DNA of 64,000 nucleotides, from contig NOKP01000005.1 of assembly GCA_002682825.1 (NCBI GenBank), positions 124,001 through 188,000 on the forward strand, written 5' to 3'. The DNA comes from Neonectria sp. B-13 (Eukaryota; Ascomycota; Sordariomycetes; Hypocreales; Nectriaceae). Positions 20,658-32,162 of the stretch are shown piece after piece (positions within the stretch are counted from its first letter, which is position 1; the number at the start of each line of letters is the position of its first letter). The translations under genes were made by a program, and so were the position numbers. The notes below the pieces were generated by a model, which was given only the letters and a program-made list of their open reading frames with translations, was not told where the DNA came from and did not search any database.

Positions 20658-22133
20658 ATGTCGCTCCCGCCAGAGATTCGAGATGAAATTGCCGGCCTCC
20701 TCGTGAATTCGCACCATAGGCCTTCGAAACCATGGAGTGACGAGACTCACTACAACGAGTTTCATCTTCTCTTAGCAAAGGAAAGCCCCTTTCAAGGGTT
20801 TCCTCGGCGAGGGGTTGACTTTGAAGTGTCCATCTTGCTCAATCTGCGCCTCGTCTCTCGCGACTGGCATCACACCTCCACGGCCCTTCTCGGGCAGCAT
20901 TGTTGGTGGCCGCTCAACTTTGACCGCGTTACGTCTCTGGAAAGGGCATCGGACTTGTGCCTTGCGAGCGATGTGCTTTCTTCAGCCATTGGGAAATTGG
21001 ACTTGACGGAAATCTTGGATGTCCTGACATTCCGTCGAGTTTGGGTGGGCGAGCGGTTCCCCGAGGACCTCCCTGGCCCGGAGAATCCTTGTCTGAAGTT
21101 CACCGAACATCCTCAGAACGAGAACGGATTCTGGCCGCGCCGGAATCTCCAGATGCACTACGACAAGTCCACCGAGCATAGGATTCTGCGCGGCCTGTTT
21201 GACAAGTTGGGACGAATCCACGGCTTAAGTCTCGCCTTCCCCAGAGCGACATATGATGAAGCTGGCCCACGGCCGTGGGTCCAATGCTACGACACCGTCG
21301 CGCTCGACGAAATCGCCGCCACTATCCAGTACGGGCTGGCGTCGACAGCCTTTGAGCACCTTGTCCAGCTCTGTCTGCAGATCCCGTGTACGCGGGATAT
21401 CCACCGTTTCACGCATACCATGTCGAGTGAAGCACGCGGTCGACTGAGACACGTTGATATTCGCATTGTCGACGAGACCGATGTCGCTGGGAACAGCCGC
21501 ATCGAAAACACGGCCGATTCGGATGACGATGTTGTTGACGGGGTGACATCATGGTCCAATATACCCGCGAGCAACCTGCAGGTTGAGTTCCCCAACAGGG
21601 CGCATCAGAGCCATCTTTGGGACTTCGTGGCGTCTTGTCACAACCTCGATTCTCTCTCCATCACAGCAACCCAATATCTCGACCTGGACCAGCTCAAGTG
21701 GCCCAAGCCGTCCCAGTCCCGCGGCCTCCGTGCCTTGTCTCTCGATAGAGTCTGGACCAGCATCCCCTCCATCATCAATCTGCTGCGTCCGCACCCGGAC
21801 TCCAATGGCTCCGCCCAACTGCGGTTCCTGGATCTGCATGACGTCAAAGTCTACGCAGGTGGCGGGAACTGGTCCGACCTGTTCGCATACCTGGGCAGCG
21901 ACTGTCCCGACCTGGCCCTGTGCGTCGTGGAGCAGCTCACCTACTTTTCGGCGCACCCCAACTATGAGTCAATCGGCAGGATATGGGAAAACTGCTGCGA
22001 GATTTGGAGCGCGAGGGACGAGGACGGGGATGAGTTGCGGGAGCTGACGCGGCAACTAGTTCGGAAGGCGGGCGGGAGAGGGTCGTACTCGAAGAGGATG
22101 GAAGGATTGTTCGAGATAGGGGAAGAAATATGA
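20658..22133 (+). CDS. F-box-like protein (491 aa)
   Basis: One uninterrupted frame of 491 codons. The start MSLPPEIRDEIAGLL is the first helix of an F-box-like domain, continued near residues 58-75 by LLNLRLVSRDWHHTST, with an insertion between the helices that is common in fungal F-box-like proteins. The rest has leucine-containing segments with LRR-like spacing (LDSLSITATQYLDLDQL, GLRALSLDRVWTSIPSI, LRFLDLHDVKVY). Likely role: substrate adaptor of an SCF-type ubiquitin ligase, in cytosol or nucleus. Partner and substrate are unknown. The F-box itself is degenerate, so a stand-alone LRR-like protein is the alternative. Confidence 0.82.
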   Translation: MSLPPEIRDEIAGLLVNSHHRPSKPWSDETHYNEFHLLLAKESPFQGFPRRGVDFEVSILLNLRLVSRDWHHTSTALLGQHCWWPLNFDRVTSLERASDLCLASDVLSSAIGKLDLTEILDVLTFRRVWVGERFPEDLPGPENPCLKFTEHPQNENGFWPRRNLQMHYDKSTEHRILRGLFDKLGRIHGLSLAFPRATYDEAGPRPWVQCYDTVALDEIAATIQYGLASTAFEHLVQLCLQIPCTRDIHRFTHTMSSEARGRLRHVDIRIVDETDVAGNSRIENTADSDDDVVDGVTSWSNIPASNLQVEFPNRAHQSHLWDFVASCHNLDSLSITATQYLDLDQLKWPKPSQSRGLRALSLDRVWTSIPSIINLLRPHPDSNGSAQLRFLDLHDVKVYAGGGNWSDLFAYLGSDCPDLALCVVEQLTYFSAHPNYESIGRIWENCCEIWSARDEDGDELRELTRQLVRKAGGRGSYSKRMEGLFEIGEEI

Positions 22134-23212
22134 GCCAGGATGGAAATTAGACCTAGACTTGATCTCAATTTAAATGACACAATACATTGATAGTCGGAAT
22201 TTGGCCAAACAATCTTATACTTCGAACAAGTGAGCCAATCTTTCTTTCCCTTTCAAAGACAAGGTTAGAAGCCGATGCCCGCTTAGCTGTCGTCTGTTTC
22301 ATCCCTGCACTGTTTTGCGCTGGCTCAACTGCTTCATATGCTCCCGATGATCCTCCATGTCAGACTTTGGTCCTTTGGCTGCTCAGCTCAGTGGAGGCGG
22401 AGTTTTGTGAGCCCACCACCGCGATAGACTTGTCAGAGAGGTTGCCCAATTGTACTGCACCCCTTCGTGGGCTTCGTGATTGGGCATTATCACTTCTGTC
22501 CTGAGGTTCCTGCCTATCCCACGTTAGAGTCCGCACTTACAACATGCCTCGCTAATCTAAGGATCCGAGCCAGCATCCACTGGTTTACGCATAGCTAAAC
22601 ACTCCCATCGATTCCCGGTCACTAACAACAGATCTGCCGCAGGTAGCTAGATAGTACCATAAATCTACCATATAGCTCCACTTCTTGTAAGAAGCGCCAG
22701 CTGTACTCACAAGACGAGAAACGGCAATACGGATGGATCATGGCCCTGTAGTAGTGAATGTCAGCTACAAGGAGGTGAGATTGGGGCAGTTTTCGGTGTC
22801 AAGGCTCGACGGGGGAAGCGGGACCGACCGGGAGCGAAGTGGTTCGATACATTCCCGAACATCACTCACTCACAAAACTGCAGGCAGAAGTCCGCAACAC
22901 AGGCAATACAGAAACCAACCAAAAAAACAAAAGGATAAAGACACCAACCGGAAGATGATAAAATTCAACTAACTTAACAGGCTGCACACCAGCTCGCCCA
23001 TTCCAATGACAATGTCTCACTTTATTCGAGTTTCCCTTGCACGCACAGCCAACCTATACCCACCCGCCTTTCCCCGTCTCCGAAAATCCTTGCTCTTATC
23101 TCTCAAGTTGTCTCAGCACAAGCCCTGCTTGGCCATTTAGCAGAACAAAAAAAGGTATACCAATTACCAGATCTGATTGTGCATCAAAGATGGACAGATG
23201 TAAAATAGAAAA
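22134..23212. other. Gene-poor region
   Basis: About 1.1 kb downstream of the F-box-like gene. Only short frames with no recognisable product. The right end is A-rich (22900-22970) and leads into a 5S-derived sequence. Confidence 0.5.
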
Positions 23213-23574
23213 ACATGCAACAGCAGGGATTCCCTGGCCATCACTGACCTGAGTACTAATCTGCTACTTGCTATTACAATTAGATATAAGCAGCTAATAA
23301 GGAATTTAGGTCAACTTTAAAGACTTTGACTAAGTATTGCTGAGTGTACCGTGTAAGGGTTGGTTCGACCAGGGTGAGATATTAGGTTTGAAGGGTAGGT
23401 ATTCGTATATTATAAGACTTCAACTTGGCGAGCAGTCAGAGAGTGCTCGTCTTCTACTCTTCTTGTATCTAAAGATTATCAGTATTCACAAATTAGTTTT
23501 TCATTGGCCCCTCTGTTGGTTTACTAACTTCTATTATCGGGATCCCGTATTTTCTAAGAGCTATGGTCATATGT
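23213..23574 (-). pseudogene. 5S rRNA pseudogene split by about 260 bp
   Basis: On the minus strand 23538-23574 reads as 5S positions 1 to about 37 (ACATATGACCATAGCTC...GGGATCCCG), nearly identical to the copy at 17202-17320. The 3' half lies at about 23213-23272, ending in GTTGCATGT followed by T residues. Between them is about 260 bp of AT-rich sequence that replaces the middle of the gene. Differences from the other copy include C-to-T/G-to-A changes at CpG and CpA sites. This is an insertion or gene-conversion scar, not a functional gene. Confidence 0.8.
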
Positions 23575-23867
23575 ATTAGGCTCCCGAGCTATTTTACTTG
23601 AATGCATTGGCAATTCGATGTTACTCCCCTCCCTTAGAAGACTTCAGGTCATAATTATTACTGAGACGTTTTATGCAGTTCAATCTCCTACCCACCTTTG
23701 CCAAAGATTGTTCGAGAAGTCAACTGCAAAAATGCGAGGATGATGCGACGTGCAAACATCTTGCCCCTTGACCAACCCACGCCGATCAGCAGTGAAAGTC
23801 CTCACTTTGTTTCATTCTCTAGAGCTATTATTCAGCGCTGAGGAAGGATTATAAAACTCTCCTGGAG

Positions 23868-24319
23868 CTAATTCCAATACCGGATTTCGATCCCTGCTTT
23901 CGTCCTCAACCCTGAATCGAATCTTCTCACCGTCTTCGGGCATGTCTCAACCCACGCAACTAAGCCTACGTATTTGAAGGACTTGGTTCTTACGCAAGTG
24001 GTGCTCAAGATGTGACTTGGCGGTGACGGTGGTTTGATTGTCACGGCTATCAACTGCACAATGCTCCCCCACGCTCCACTTGTTTCTTGCGAATTGAACA
24101 ACACCCAAACTGCATGGACCAGGGCAATCAGGGCCTTGACCAATAACACCATGATGCAAAAGACGTCAATCACTCCTTTTGTCGATATGGCATATCCTCT
24201 GAGTATGCCTTCATGGCGAAGCGGGTCGTGTTGAACCCCGCCAGTATAGCAGGTTTCTCAAAACTCTCCTCCGGATCGCTCTTGCGCAACATAGTTATTG
24301 CCAGGCGTTCGTTGTCAAC
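23868..24319 (-). pseudogene. Remnant of a fungal membrane protein C-terminal exon
   Basis: Two minus-strand frames join across a one-base shift near 24173. The first reads VDNERLAITMLRKSDPEE, then AGFNTTRFAMKAYSED. The second continues with a hydrophobic helix (IDVFCIMVLLVKALIALVHA) and a tail containing SGAWGSIVQLIAV. This order (short motif, single membrane helix, W-S-I...L segment) is typical of the C-terminus of a large family of fungal multi-pass proteins of unknown function, recalled by pattern only. No intact upstream part was found. The minus-strand frame at 24630-24902 might be an older piece of the same gene but cannot be tied to it. Confidence 0.45.
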
Positions 24320-26861
24320 ATTCTAGTTGCTGAAGTTCCACGACTGGAGGAACCGAGAAGGGAGGTCACTTAGAATCATGCCACCGCATGACAACGCATC
24401 TGCGACACATGTCGCAATCAAATGCTACTTGCCAATAACGGATTCAAAGCCAGAAAACAGTATCGTCTTTATGACCTTTCTAGGATTGTCTGCTTCTCTC
24501 CGTTTTGTCCCGAGGCATATAGAATATAAGGAACCTCAGGAACGACTAGCAGAAAGATGTTAAATCAATTCGGAACAAGCCTTCCTTGACGCGCTCGGAT
24601 ACATCAAGCTCATCAACCTCGTACAGCCTTCAAGCGTTGTGATACAAGTTTGGTGTTATCCCGGCACCCTGGAACTCTCGGAGCACGGGGAATCGTAATG
24701 CAAGATTTCCAGACCATAAGTCCACTCCATCCTGGTCGAGACATATCCTTTGAACGTTGGGCACATTTGTTTTGACCTCGCACCTCCGTCTGTCGGCAAA
24801 CATGAGGTTCTCGACTTTCAGAGGTTCAAACAGGGTTTTCCTGTTGTCTCTGGAGCTCCGCATCATTAAAGTAACCTTGGACATCTGTATTGGTGAGGGC
24901 AATTGAGCAGCGCTGGCTGAAGATCACAGAAAGTCCTCCTCGTCGCGTGACTTAGTGATAGATAGTGCGGAGATGCTCGCTTATGGAGGCGCAGCGCTGG
25001 TCCAGACTCGATTAGTCATTGTCTCGTTATTTTTCAAGGTACTACACTATGTTCATGTTCAACTGGAATGGAAGAAAGACTCTTTTTGAGCCCTCGCTCG
25101 ATCGAATCCACTAGACTGGTGGTTGGAGATCGTGGCTAGTGCGGCAATGGCTTGCCGGGCTATTAATTGCCTCCCTTCCCTTCCCCGCATGCGCGGCGCT
25201 GCTTCCCTCGTGGCTGCCACGAGTCGAGGCCAATTAGCTATTCCCCGGTGCAAAAGTGTGCTGCGTCGGAGACCTTGGGCAATAAAAAATGTCTTATTTC
25301 CTGCGGCCTTGAACAAAAGTAGACTTTCACTAAGGAATGTGGCCGTTCGTTTGGAAACAAACACCTTGACTCGCAACCTCGTGGGCACAATGCGATGCTT
25401 TTAAACTGGACAGGCTTCACGACTCGAGTGCTCGGATGTCCTAATCGGGAAGATCCCGCGGGGGGCCAGGACGGATGCTGCAAGTGGAGGGATACCGCTG
25501 TGGTCCGCCAAGCGCTTACTGCCACCTGTGATAAGAATGGGGGCGATGATCCCTCCTCCTTCCTTTCTACGTTGTTCAACTTCTGTCCAGTCCAATTGTC
25601 TTCCGCAGCAGGATAGGTTGGTCCGGCTGATTCGGGACTCGTCTTGGCCTCATGTTGTCTATTCCCGTCTCGAGACGCCAGCCACCTTGGTTCGTAATCC
25701 CCGCGTAATACCAGCTAATGCGGGGAGGGGGTTGAAAAGCGCCAGCATGACTGGAGATGCTCGATGGATCGTCTTTGGTCTCCCCGCACTTGAGGCGGTT
25801 GGGTCGCCCTCGTAGTCTGGGGTGCATAAGCTTCAGCAAGGGTGTGCGGCATGCGACTGCTACTGGACCGCGAGCCCGTCGGCAGAGTGGAGATGTGTTG
25901 CAGCCAAGCCGCTTGGCAAAATGGCAACTGACAGAGTCGTGTCGGTAGTTTGTTGTTCGACGGCGACTGGTCGGATTGGGGAGCGTGGGGTCAAACGCGC
26001 GCTCACGGATGCCCCGGGAGCATCCATCAGGGAGAGACAATTCTTTGCCAACATCCTGGCTGGTGGAATTGGTAGGGTCCATTTAATTTATCCGGGGACG
26101 TGCATGTGACGGGCATCGTCATATCTATTGGCGTTGGTCCGCAGCTCTAGACTACATATCCGTAGTGTACCGCAAATAGCTGAGCTCTTCCCCGGCCGGA
26201 TATCATTATGCGAGCTTGTCAAGTGTAGCTCGGACCTTCAACGACCAACATATCCACGAAGCGAACTTGGCTTGCCAACAGCCGACTCCCTGCACGTAGC
26301 ATTGGCCGAGTCAGACAAACAATTGAGTCCGTCGTGTGCCCCTACGAAGCATTGTCGTCTTTCGTAGCTGCCCATAGCTCCCAGCGTTGCAACCTCCCTG
26401 AAGCTATCGCATTTCCCCGCATTGCTTCGCCATCATGCCTCGCCCAGAACCAAGGGAAACCCAGTGTCATACACCCTCCCGGTAAAAGGTTGATAGAGTC
26501 TCACCCACAAACACTAGCCTGGAGCCGGGCGTTTGCTTGATGCTTCCCAAAACTCAAGTTGAGGCTGCGGAAGCAGGTGCCATTGGTGCCCGCAGCGTGT
26601 GAGAGGGGTTCGCATGCGGTGATGGACGCTGATGATACCCCGTTGAGCGACGTGCGTTCGTCCACATCTAGCGATACGGGCGTTTCTCGGGATCTAGGAA
26701 TCACGGAGTTTGGTTGTGGGGGGTTGCGACGGAGGGACGGATGAAGGGAATCACGATGCGTAGTACTTAAGGAGCAAAGGCCATCCGAGAGTCATGACTT
26801 CCATCTCCAACTCCAAGACACTCGACATCTTCCAAATCAGCTGAAGTGTCACAACGCAATC
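24320..26861. other. Long upstream region of alcohol oxidase
   Basis: About 2.5 kb with no supportable gene. Frames of up to 168 codons (25576-26082, minus) exist only because this stretch is GC-rich and lack recognisable content. The segment from about 25.1 to 26.8 kb differs from the AT-richer sequence to its left and holds many CreA-type motifs. Confidence 0.5.
25183..26721. promoter_or_regulatory. Cluster of CreA-type (SYGGRG) motifs upstream of alcohol oxidase
   Basis: Reading both strands, GCGGGG, CCGGGG or GTGGGG occurs at about 25183, 25243, 25458, 25699, 25720, 25782, 25985, 26012, 26092, 26190, 26415 and 26716. CreA/Mig1-type carbon catabolite repressors bind SYGGRG. Twelve in 1.5 kb upstream of a gene class known to be glucose-repressed in methylotrophic yeasts is suggestive. 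High local G+C raises the chance count, and nothing shows that the sites are used. Confidence 0.4.
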
Positions 26862-29480
26862 ATGACATCCGATTTATCACAGTTCAAGAGCTCCCTCCCC
26901 GATGAGTTTGACAGTAGGTTTACCGCCCTCTTTTGCGATATCGCCATGCTAAGTGAATTCAGTCATCGTTTGTGGAGGAGGATCTTGCGGTTGTGTGGTG
27001 GCTGGACGGTAAGCATATCCCCTCCCAACATCCATATGACACTGCTGATTAGACAAGTCTCGCGAACCTTGACCGGAACTTGAAGGTTCTCCTGATCGAG
27101 GCTGGTGAGAACAACCTCAACAACCCATGGGTCTACCGCCCGGGCATCTACCCGCGTAACATGAAGCTTGACTCCAAGACGGCTTCCTTCTACGAGTCTC
27201 GACCTTCCGAATATCTAGGAGGTCGCAAGGCTGTTGTGCCGGCCGCCCACATTCTCGGTGGCGGCTCCTCCATCAACTTCATGATGTACACTCGGGCTTC
27301 AGCTTCCGATGTAAGCACTCACTCCACATCTTGTAAGACTTAACAGCTAACAACGGACAGTATGACGACTTCCAAGCTAAGGGTTGGACAACCAAGGAGC
27401 TTCTGCCTCTCATGCGGAAGCATGAGACCTACCAGAGAGCCTCTCACAACAGGGACATCCATGGATCCGAGGGTCCGATCAAGGTTTCTTTCGGAAACTA
27501 CCAATATCCCATCAAAGAGGACTTCCTCCGCGCCGCCGAGACGCAAGGAATCCCAACTGTCGATGATCTTCAAGACTTGACCACGGCCCATGGCGCCGAG
27601 GCGTGGCTCAAGTGGATCAACAGGGATACGGGCCGTCGCTCTGACAGCGCCCACGGATGTATGTTGCTTCCTCAATGATGCCAGACTGTTGTCGCGGATG
27701 CTGACTCGTCGAATTTAGACGTCCACTCAACTCGTGCTGTCAGCGACAACTTGTACCTTGCCACCAGCACCAAGGTGGAGAAGATCATTATGGAGAACGG
27801 CCGAGCCGTTGGCGTCCAGACCGTCCCAGTCAAGCCCCTGCACCCCGGCGGTCAGGTTCAAAGGCGCACGTTCCGCGCTCGCAAGCAGATTGTCGTGTCT
27901 GGAGGCACTCTTTCCTCCCCTCTCATCCTTCAGCGATCTGGTATCGGTAACCCCGAGACTCTCAAGCAGGCTGGAGTCAACTGTCTCGTGAACCTCCCAG
28001 GTGTCGTAAGTACCTCCTCGCATAACCTGTCTCGCAGTTCATCGCTAACAGCTTCGAAGGGACTCAACTTCCAAGATCATTACCTCACCTTCTCCGTCTA
28101 CCGCGCCAAGCCAGAGACTGAGACCTTTGACGATTTCGTTCGAGGTGACCCTGAGGTCCAGAAGAGTACGTATACCTATTCTTATGTGCCATCACCCACT
28201 AACACCCATTACAGGGGTCTTCGATGAGTGGGCTCTCAAGGGAACGGGACCACTTGCAACGAACGGCATTGAAGCTGGTGTAAAGATTAGACCTACTCCC
28301 GAAGAGCTCAGGGAGTTTGAGAGTTGGCCGACTCCCCATTTCAAGGATGGCTGGAAGAGCTACTTCGAGAACAAGCCCGACAAGCCCGTTATGCACTACA
28401 GCGTGATTGCTGGTTGGTTTGTAAGTTTACCCAGTGAAGTTTTGCCAAGCGATGACCAGAGCTGACAACATACACAGGGAGACCACATGTTGATGTAGGT
28501 CTAACTCCGATAACATGACTTGACGTCAGATATGATCAAAACTGACAGATGCATAGGCCTCCTGGTAACTTCTTCACCATGTTCCATTTCCTCGAGTATC
28601 CCTTCTCTCGAGGCTCCACTCACATCAAGTCTGCCGACCCCTATGAGACTCCCGACTTTGATGCTGGCTTCATGAACGACGAGCGAGACATGGTCCCCAT
28701 GGTCTGGGGATACATCAAGTCTCGTGAGACGGCGAGGAGAATGCAAGCCTACGCGGGTGAAGTCGAGAATATGGTAAGCCTCTAGTTACGAGTCCCAGCA
28801 GAGAATGCCGCTAACCAAGCTAGCACCCCTTCTATGACTGGAACTCACCTGCTCGTTGCCACGACATGGATCTTGAGACGACCAAGCAATACGCCCTCAA
28901 GGGTAACTTGACCGCCGGAATCGGCCACGGCAGCTGGTCCAGCCCGCTGGAGACGGCGGAGAACAAGTGCGGAACCAACATCCTCAGCTCCAACAAGGTC
29001 GACACCCGCGAGGAGCTCAAGTACAACGACAGTGATGTCAAGGCCGTCGAGGACTGGGTCAAGCGCCATGTGGAGAGCACCTGGCACAGCCTGGGAACCT
29101 GCTCTATGGCTCCCAAGGAGGTAAGGACATGTCCACATTGAATGATGGAAAACTAGAGCCTAACAATACTTCGCAGGGTAACTCCATTGTCAAGCACGGT
29201 GTTCTTGACGAGCGCCTGAACGTTCATGGAGTCAAGGGACTCAAGGTTGCTGACTTGAGTATCTGCCCCGACAACGTCGGCTGCAACACGTCAGTCATTT
29301 TCCTCCCCACTATGCAAAGAAACCAGCTAACAGTCCCGCAGGTATTCCACCGCTCTCTTAATTGGCGAGAAGGCTGCCATGCTCATCGCCGAGGACCTGG
29401 GATACAGTGGTGAGGCTCTTGAGATGAAGGTGCCAACGTATCAGGCTCCTGGAGAGCTGTCGGTTCCTTATCGGCTGTAA
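26862..29480 (+). CDS. Alcohol (methanol) oxidase, GMC oxidoreductase
   Basis: Twelve exons join in frame to 676 aa: 26862-26913, 26963-27008, 27058-27310, 27361-27658, 27719-28005, 28060-28165, 28215-28420, 28478-28494, 28557-28773, 28824-29120, 29177-29289, 29342-29480. The product aligns from end to end with yeast methanol oxidases (about 663 aa), a FAD flavoenzyme that oxidises short primary alcohols to aldehydes and H2O2 in peroxisomes. Visible landmarks are the FAD-binding GGGSCG near residue 23, the second GMC signature near GGGSSINFMMYTR, LNFQDHY, TWHSLGTCSM (active-site His) and CPDNVGCNT. The protein ends in YRL, not a standard peroxisomal tripeptide. Exon 8 is only 17 nt. In plant-associated fungi such oxidases are linked to methanol released from pectin. 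Confidence 0.95.
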
Positions 29481-30839
29481 TGGGATGTATGATTGATGCG
29501 AGGGGATCCGGACAAGATTGAGAATGGGTATCAAAGTTGTTCGACATTCGATAGCTCAAATTGACACCAAGGTTGATCAGTAATGTCGTTGATTCCATAT
29601 TCGATATAGCCTCTACAGCTCAGAGATTCTCGGCATATGTTTTAGTTGTCCTTTGCAACGATACTCAGCAAGGGAAGCTGGGATATCACTGTTGAGATTT
29701 GAGATATGAAGAGGCGTGTGCTTTCACGGAAGACGCACACCAAGGGCGCAGTTTCTTGGCGATTCTAGCTTGTACATACCAGATTTACTTCTTGAGCTTC
29801 CAGCCATACTTCTTGTGATATGAAAGTGTTCACGTGCCACCAGTTTTCCCTAACACCTATACGACCTTCCAAATAAAATTTGGACTGACCCTAACAACAC
29901 TGTCTGTGTTGCCTTCAGTAGGGTAGCTTCAATGGACTACAGCCGACGCCCTGCAAAGGTCAACTGGGTAACTTCAACTCAATTAGTTGCAAGGAACTCG
30001 ATCCTGTAAAAAGACAAATCAGGTTGTTTTGAATTTTTGGAAAGTTGGAACCCATACAATTCTGTGCGGACTTTCTCAGGATTTGTGCACCTTCAATTTA
30101 CGGATTCCGGGTAGCGATTTTGGCCCAGATGGGATATCACAGTCTGTCACGTGATGCCATCTAATATCACGTGATACTCATATTAACAATCAAAGTTGCT
30201 CAATTCATTCGCTCTTTTCTAGGGACCCGGGTATCAACCTAATTCTGCCTCCCTAAAGATCCGGGTTAAGTTGACATTTGCAGGGCGCTGACTACAACTT
30301 CCCAGCACGCTCCCTGGTCAAAGTTCCCGCTAGGGCAGACGTTGAAGCAACGTCCGCAGTGGCGAGGATGGGACTGGAAGTTCAGGCACTGGTTCCCAAG
30401 GGCCTACGAATGATCTGTTCATGAGAACTGTTGAATGTGCAAGCACTCTGGCCTCGTGAGACGTGGGGTAAGTAGCTGAGGCTGAAGCATCATGGGGTTA
30501 TAGAAGGAGAGCACAAGTGTGGTCAAGAACGACGCTTTATCTACAAGTAGGAGGCTTCAATCAGATCAGTTGACACCAAGTTTGATATCTATCTTGAAAG
30601 ACACGGCTCATGGCAGTAATCGCCCTTGATCACTGGTTTGTCAATCCATTTCGGGACCGAGGATTGCGCAAACCAACCCAGTGAGTGAAGGTGACGGACC
30701 TTCAAGATCGAGATTAAATTCGTAATTTGCACTACTACTAGATATCTACCATGCCAACCATCTTGCCCTTGCTAAGCCTTTCCTAAAGTTAGACAGCACC
30801 AGCATCTTTCATATCAACGCGCGCGGATGGCCCTGTCAG
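29481..30839. other. Intergenic between convergent genes
   Basis: About 1.36 kb between the alcohol oxidase stop and the end of the rhodopsin-like gene. Two TCACGTGAT E-box-like palindromes lie near 30149 and 30169, but no promoter is expected here. No ORF looks coding. Confidence 0.5.
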
Positions 30840-32162
30840 TCATACTGAACGCTCCCAACTTCGGGTCGCGGAAGGGAGGCTGGTGTTTTGGTTTGGTCCG
30901 TTGCGGCCTGAGACGGCAACCTGAAACTGATTGGTAGGTTGGTCTCGACTCGAGGCACTGTCTTGCTCGACCTCGCGGGTGACATGAATGATGCGGCGAG
31001 TTGACTCGTCGTCGCCATCGCCGTTGCTCTCCTTGTCCTGGAAATGGCTGTCCTCGGCGTCGGTTCTACTGGCGCCGACGTTTGACAGCTTGATGTGGGT
31101 GCGTCGTCCGTTGGAACCGCCAATCGTCACTAGGTTGACGTCGCCGGACCTGCCAGGCGTCCTGTCGCTTGCGCCGTATGAGGGGACGAGGTCCCGGATG
31201 AGGCGACGCAGCATGGGCATGGAGCCGGCGATGATGCCCAAGTCGCATTCGAGCACTGTCAGCAAGACGATTTTGCCGATGTTGTCTAGTGCGTCAACCA
31301 CCAGTCAGTTTTCCGTCTTCGTTTCTCCCAAGGACATGGACATGGAACGTACAGAATCTCGAAGAAGGCGCAGTGTAAGCCCACGTGTAGGTGATGCGGA
31401 TAGTGGTGGCTACCGACGCAAAGGCACCCAGCGACAGGACGCCCATGGTCAGGAGCTTCATCCTCTTGGGCATCTGGAGGTGGCGGAGCAGAAGAATGGG
31501 CACCAGCGTGGTGCTTATATCGGTAAAGATGTTGGCGGCCGAGACGAAATAACTGACGTTCAGAATCACACTTTGACCTGAGGTGCAGTCTCCCGGCTCG
31601 CCCCATGCCGCCGACACGGGCTTGCACTGGAAGATGGCCACGGGCCATGATATCTGCCAGACGATCCAGCTCAGGGCGAACAGTCCCCACAGGATTTTCC
31701 TGTAGATCGGGTTCAAGCCCTTGGCAAGCCGGAGCAGCGTCCATATGATGCTCGATTTAATCAGGGCGCCGTCCAGGACATATAAGAACTGCCAGATCAC
31801 CATCCACAGCCCCATCTTGTATTGCATGCCGACCGTAATGATTTCATCGTGTGATCCGATACCGCTAATTGAGAGCATAATAACAGCGGCATTGTGTCCC
31901 AGGTTAATGACCTAGAGAAAGAGTCAGGTAGCCGTTCGTAATTCAGAGTCGTCCTGAAGTCGAACAGTGCAATACTCACCCATCCGGCAAGCATCAGCCA
32001 ATCCTCGATGGCGAAGGCGTTTAGTGAAATGCGGATGTAGAACCGCAGGCCCACCACGATGGTGGATATGATGGTGAAGACGATGGTTACCGCTAACAGA
32101 GCGAGCGCCAAACCCTCGGGCTGGATAGGCTCATACTCTGTCGTCGTCAGATCTTTAGCCAT
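30840..32162 (-). CDS. Rhodopsin-domain seven-helix membrane protein (PTH11/SAT4-like)
   Basis: Exons 31980-32162, 31353-31911 and 30840-31285 give 395 aa. About seven hydrophobic helices are visible: LALALLAVTIVFTIISTIVV, EDWLMLAGWVINLGH, LYVLDGALIKSSIIW, ILWGLFALSWIVWQISW, VSYFVSAANIFTDISTTL, LLTMGVLSLGAFASVA and NIGKIVLLTVLECDLGIIAG. The motifs FQCKPVSAAW, the C of GDCTS, and DI-T-P-ILLL after the fifth helix are typical of the fungal rhodopsin/integral membrane family that includes PTH11-like receptors. The roughly 120-residue cytosolic tail is Ser/Arg-rich. No CFEM domain or leader precedes the helices. Plausible role: plasma-membrane sensing. The ligand is unknown. Confidence 0.92.

Noticed and set aside
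23355..23380. GGTTCGACC resembling a tRNA B box
   Set aside because: No acceptor stem or A box at the right distance; it lies in the insert of a 5S pseudogene.
25576..26082. 168-codon minus-strand frame upstream of alcohol oxidase
   Set aside because: Arg/Pro/Ser-rich low-information product, several overlapping frames of equal length, and no splice signals or homology that I recognise.
30988..31581. 197-codon plus-strand frame
   Set aside because: Shadow of the rhodopsin-like gene; composition is a mirror of its exon.
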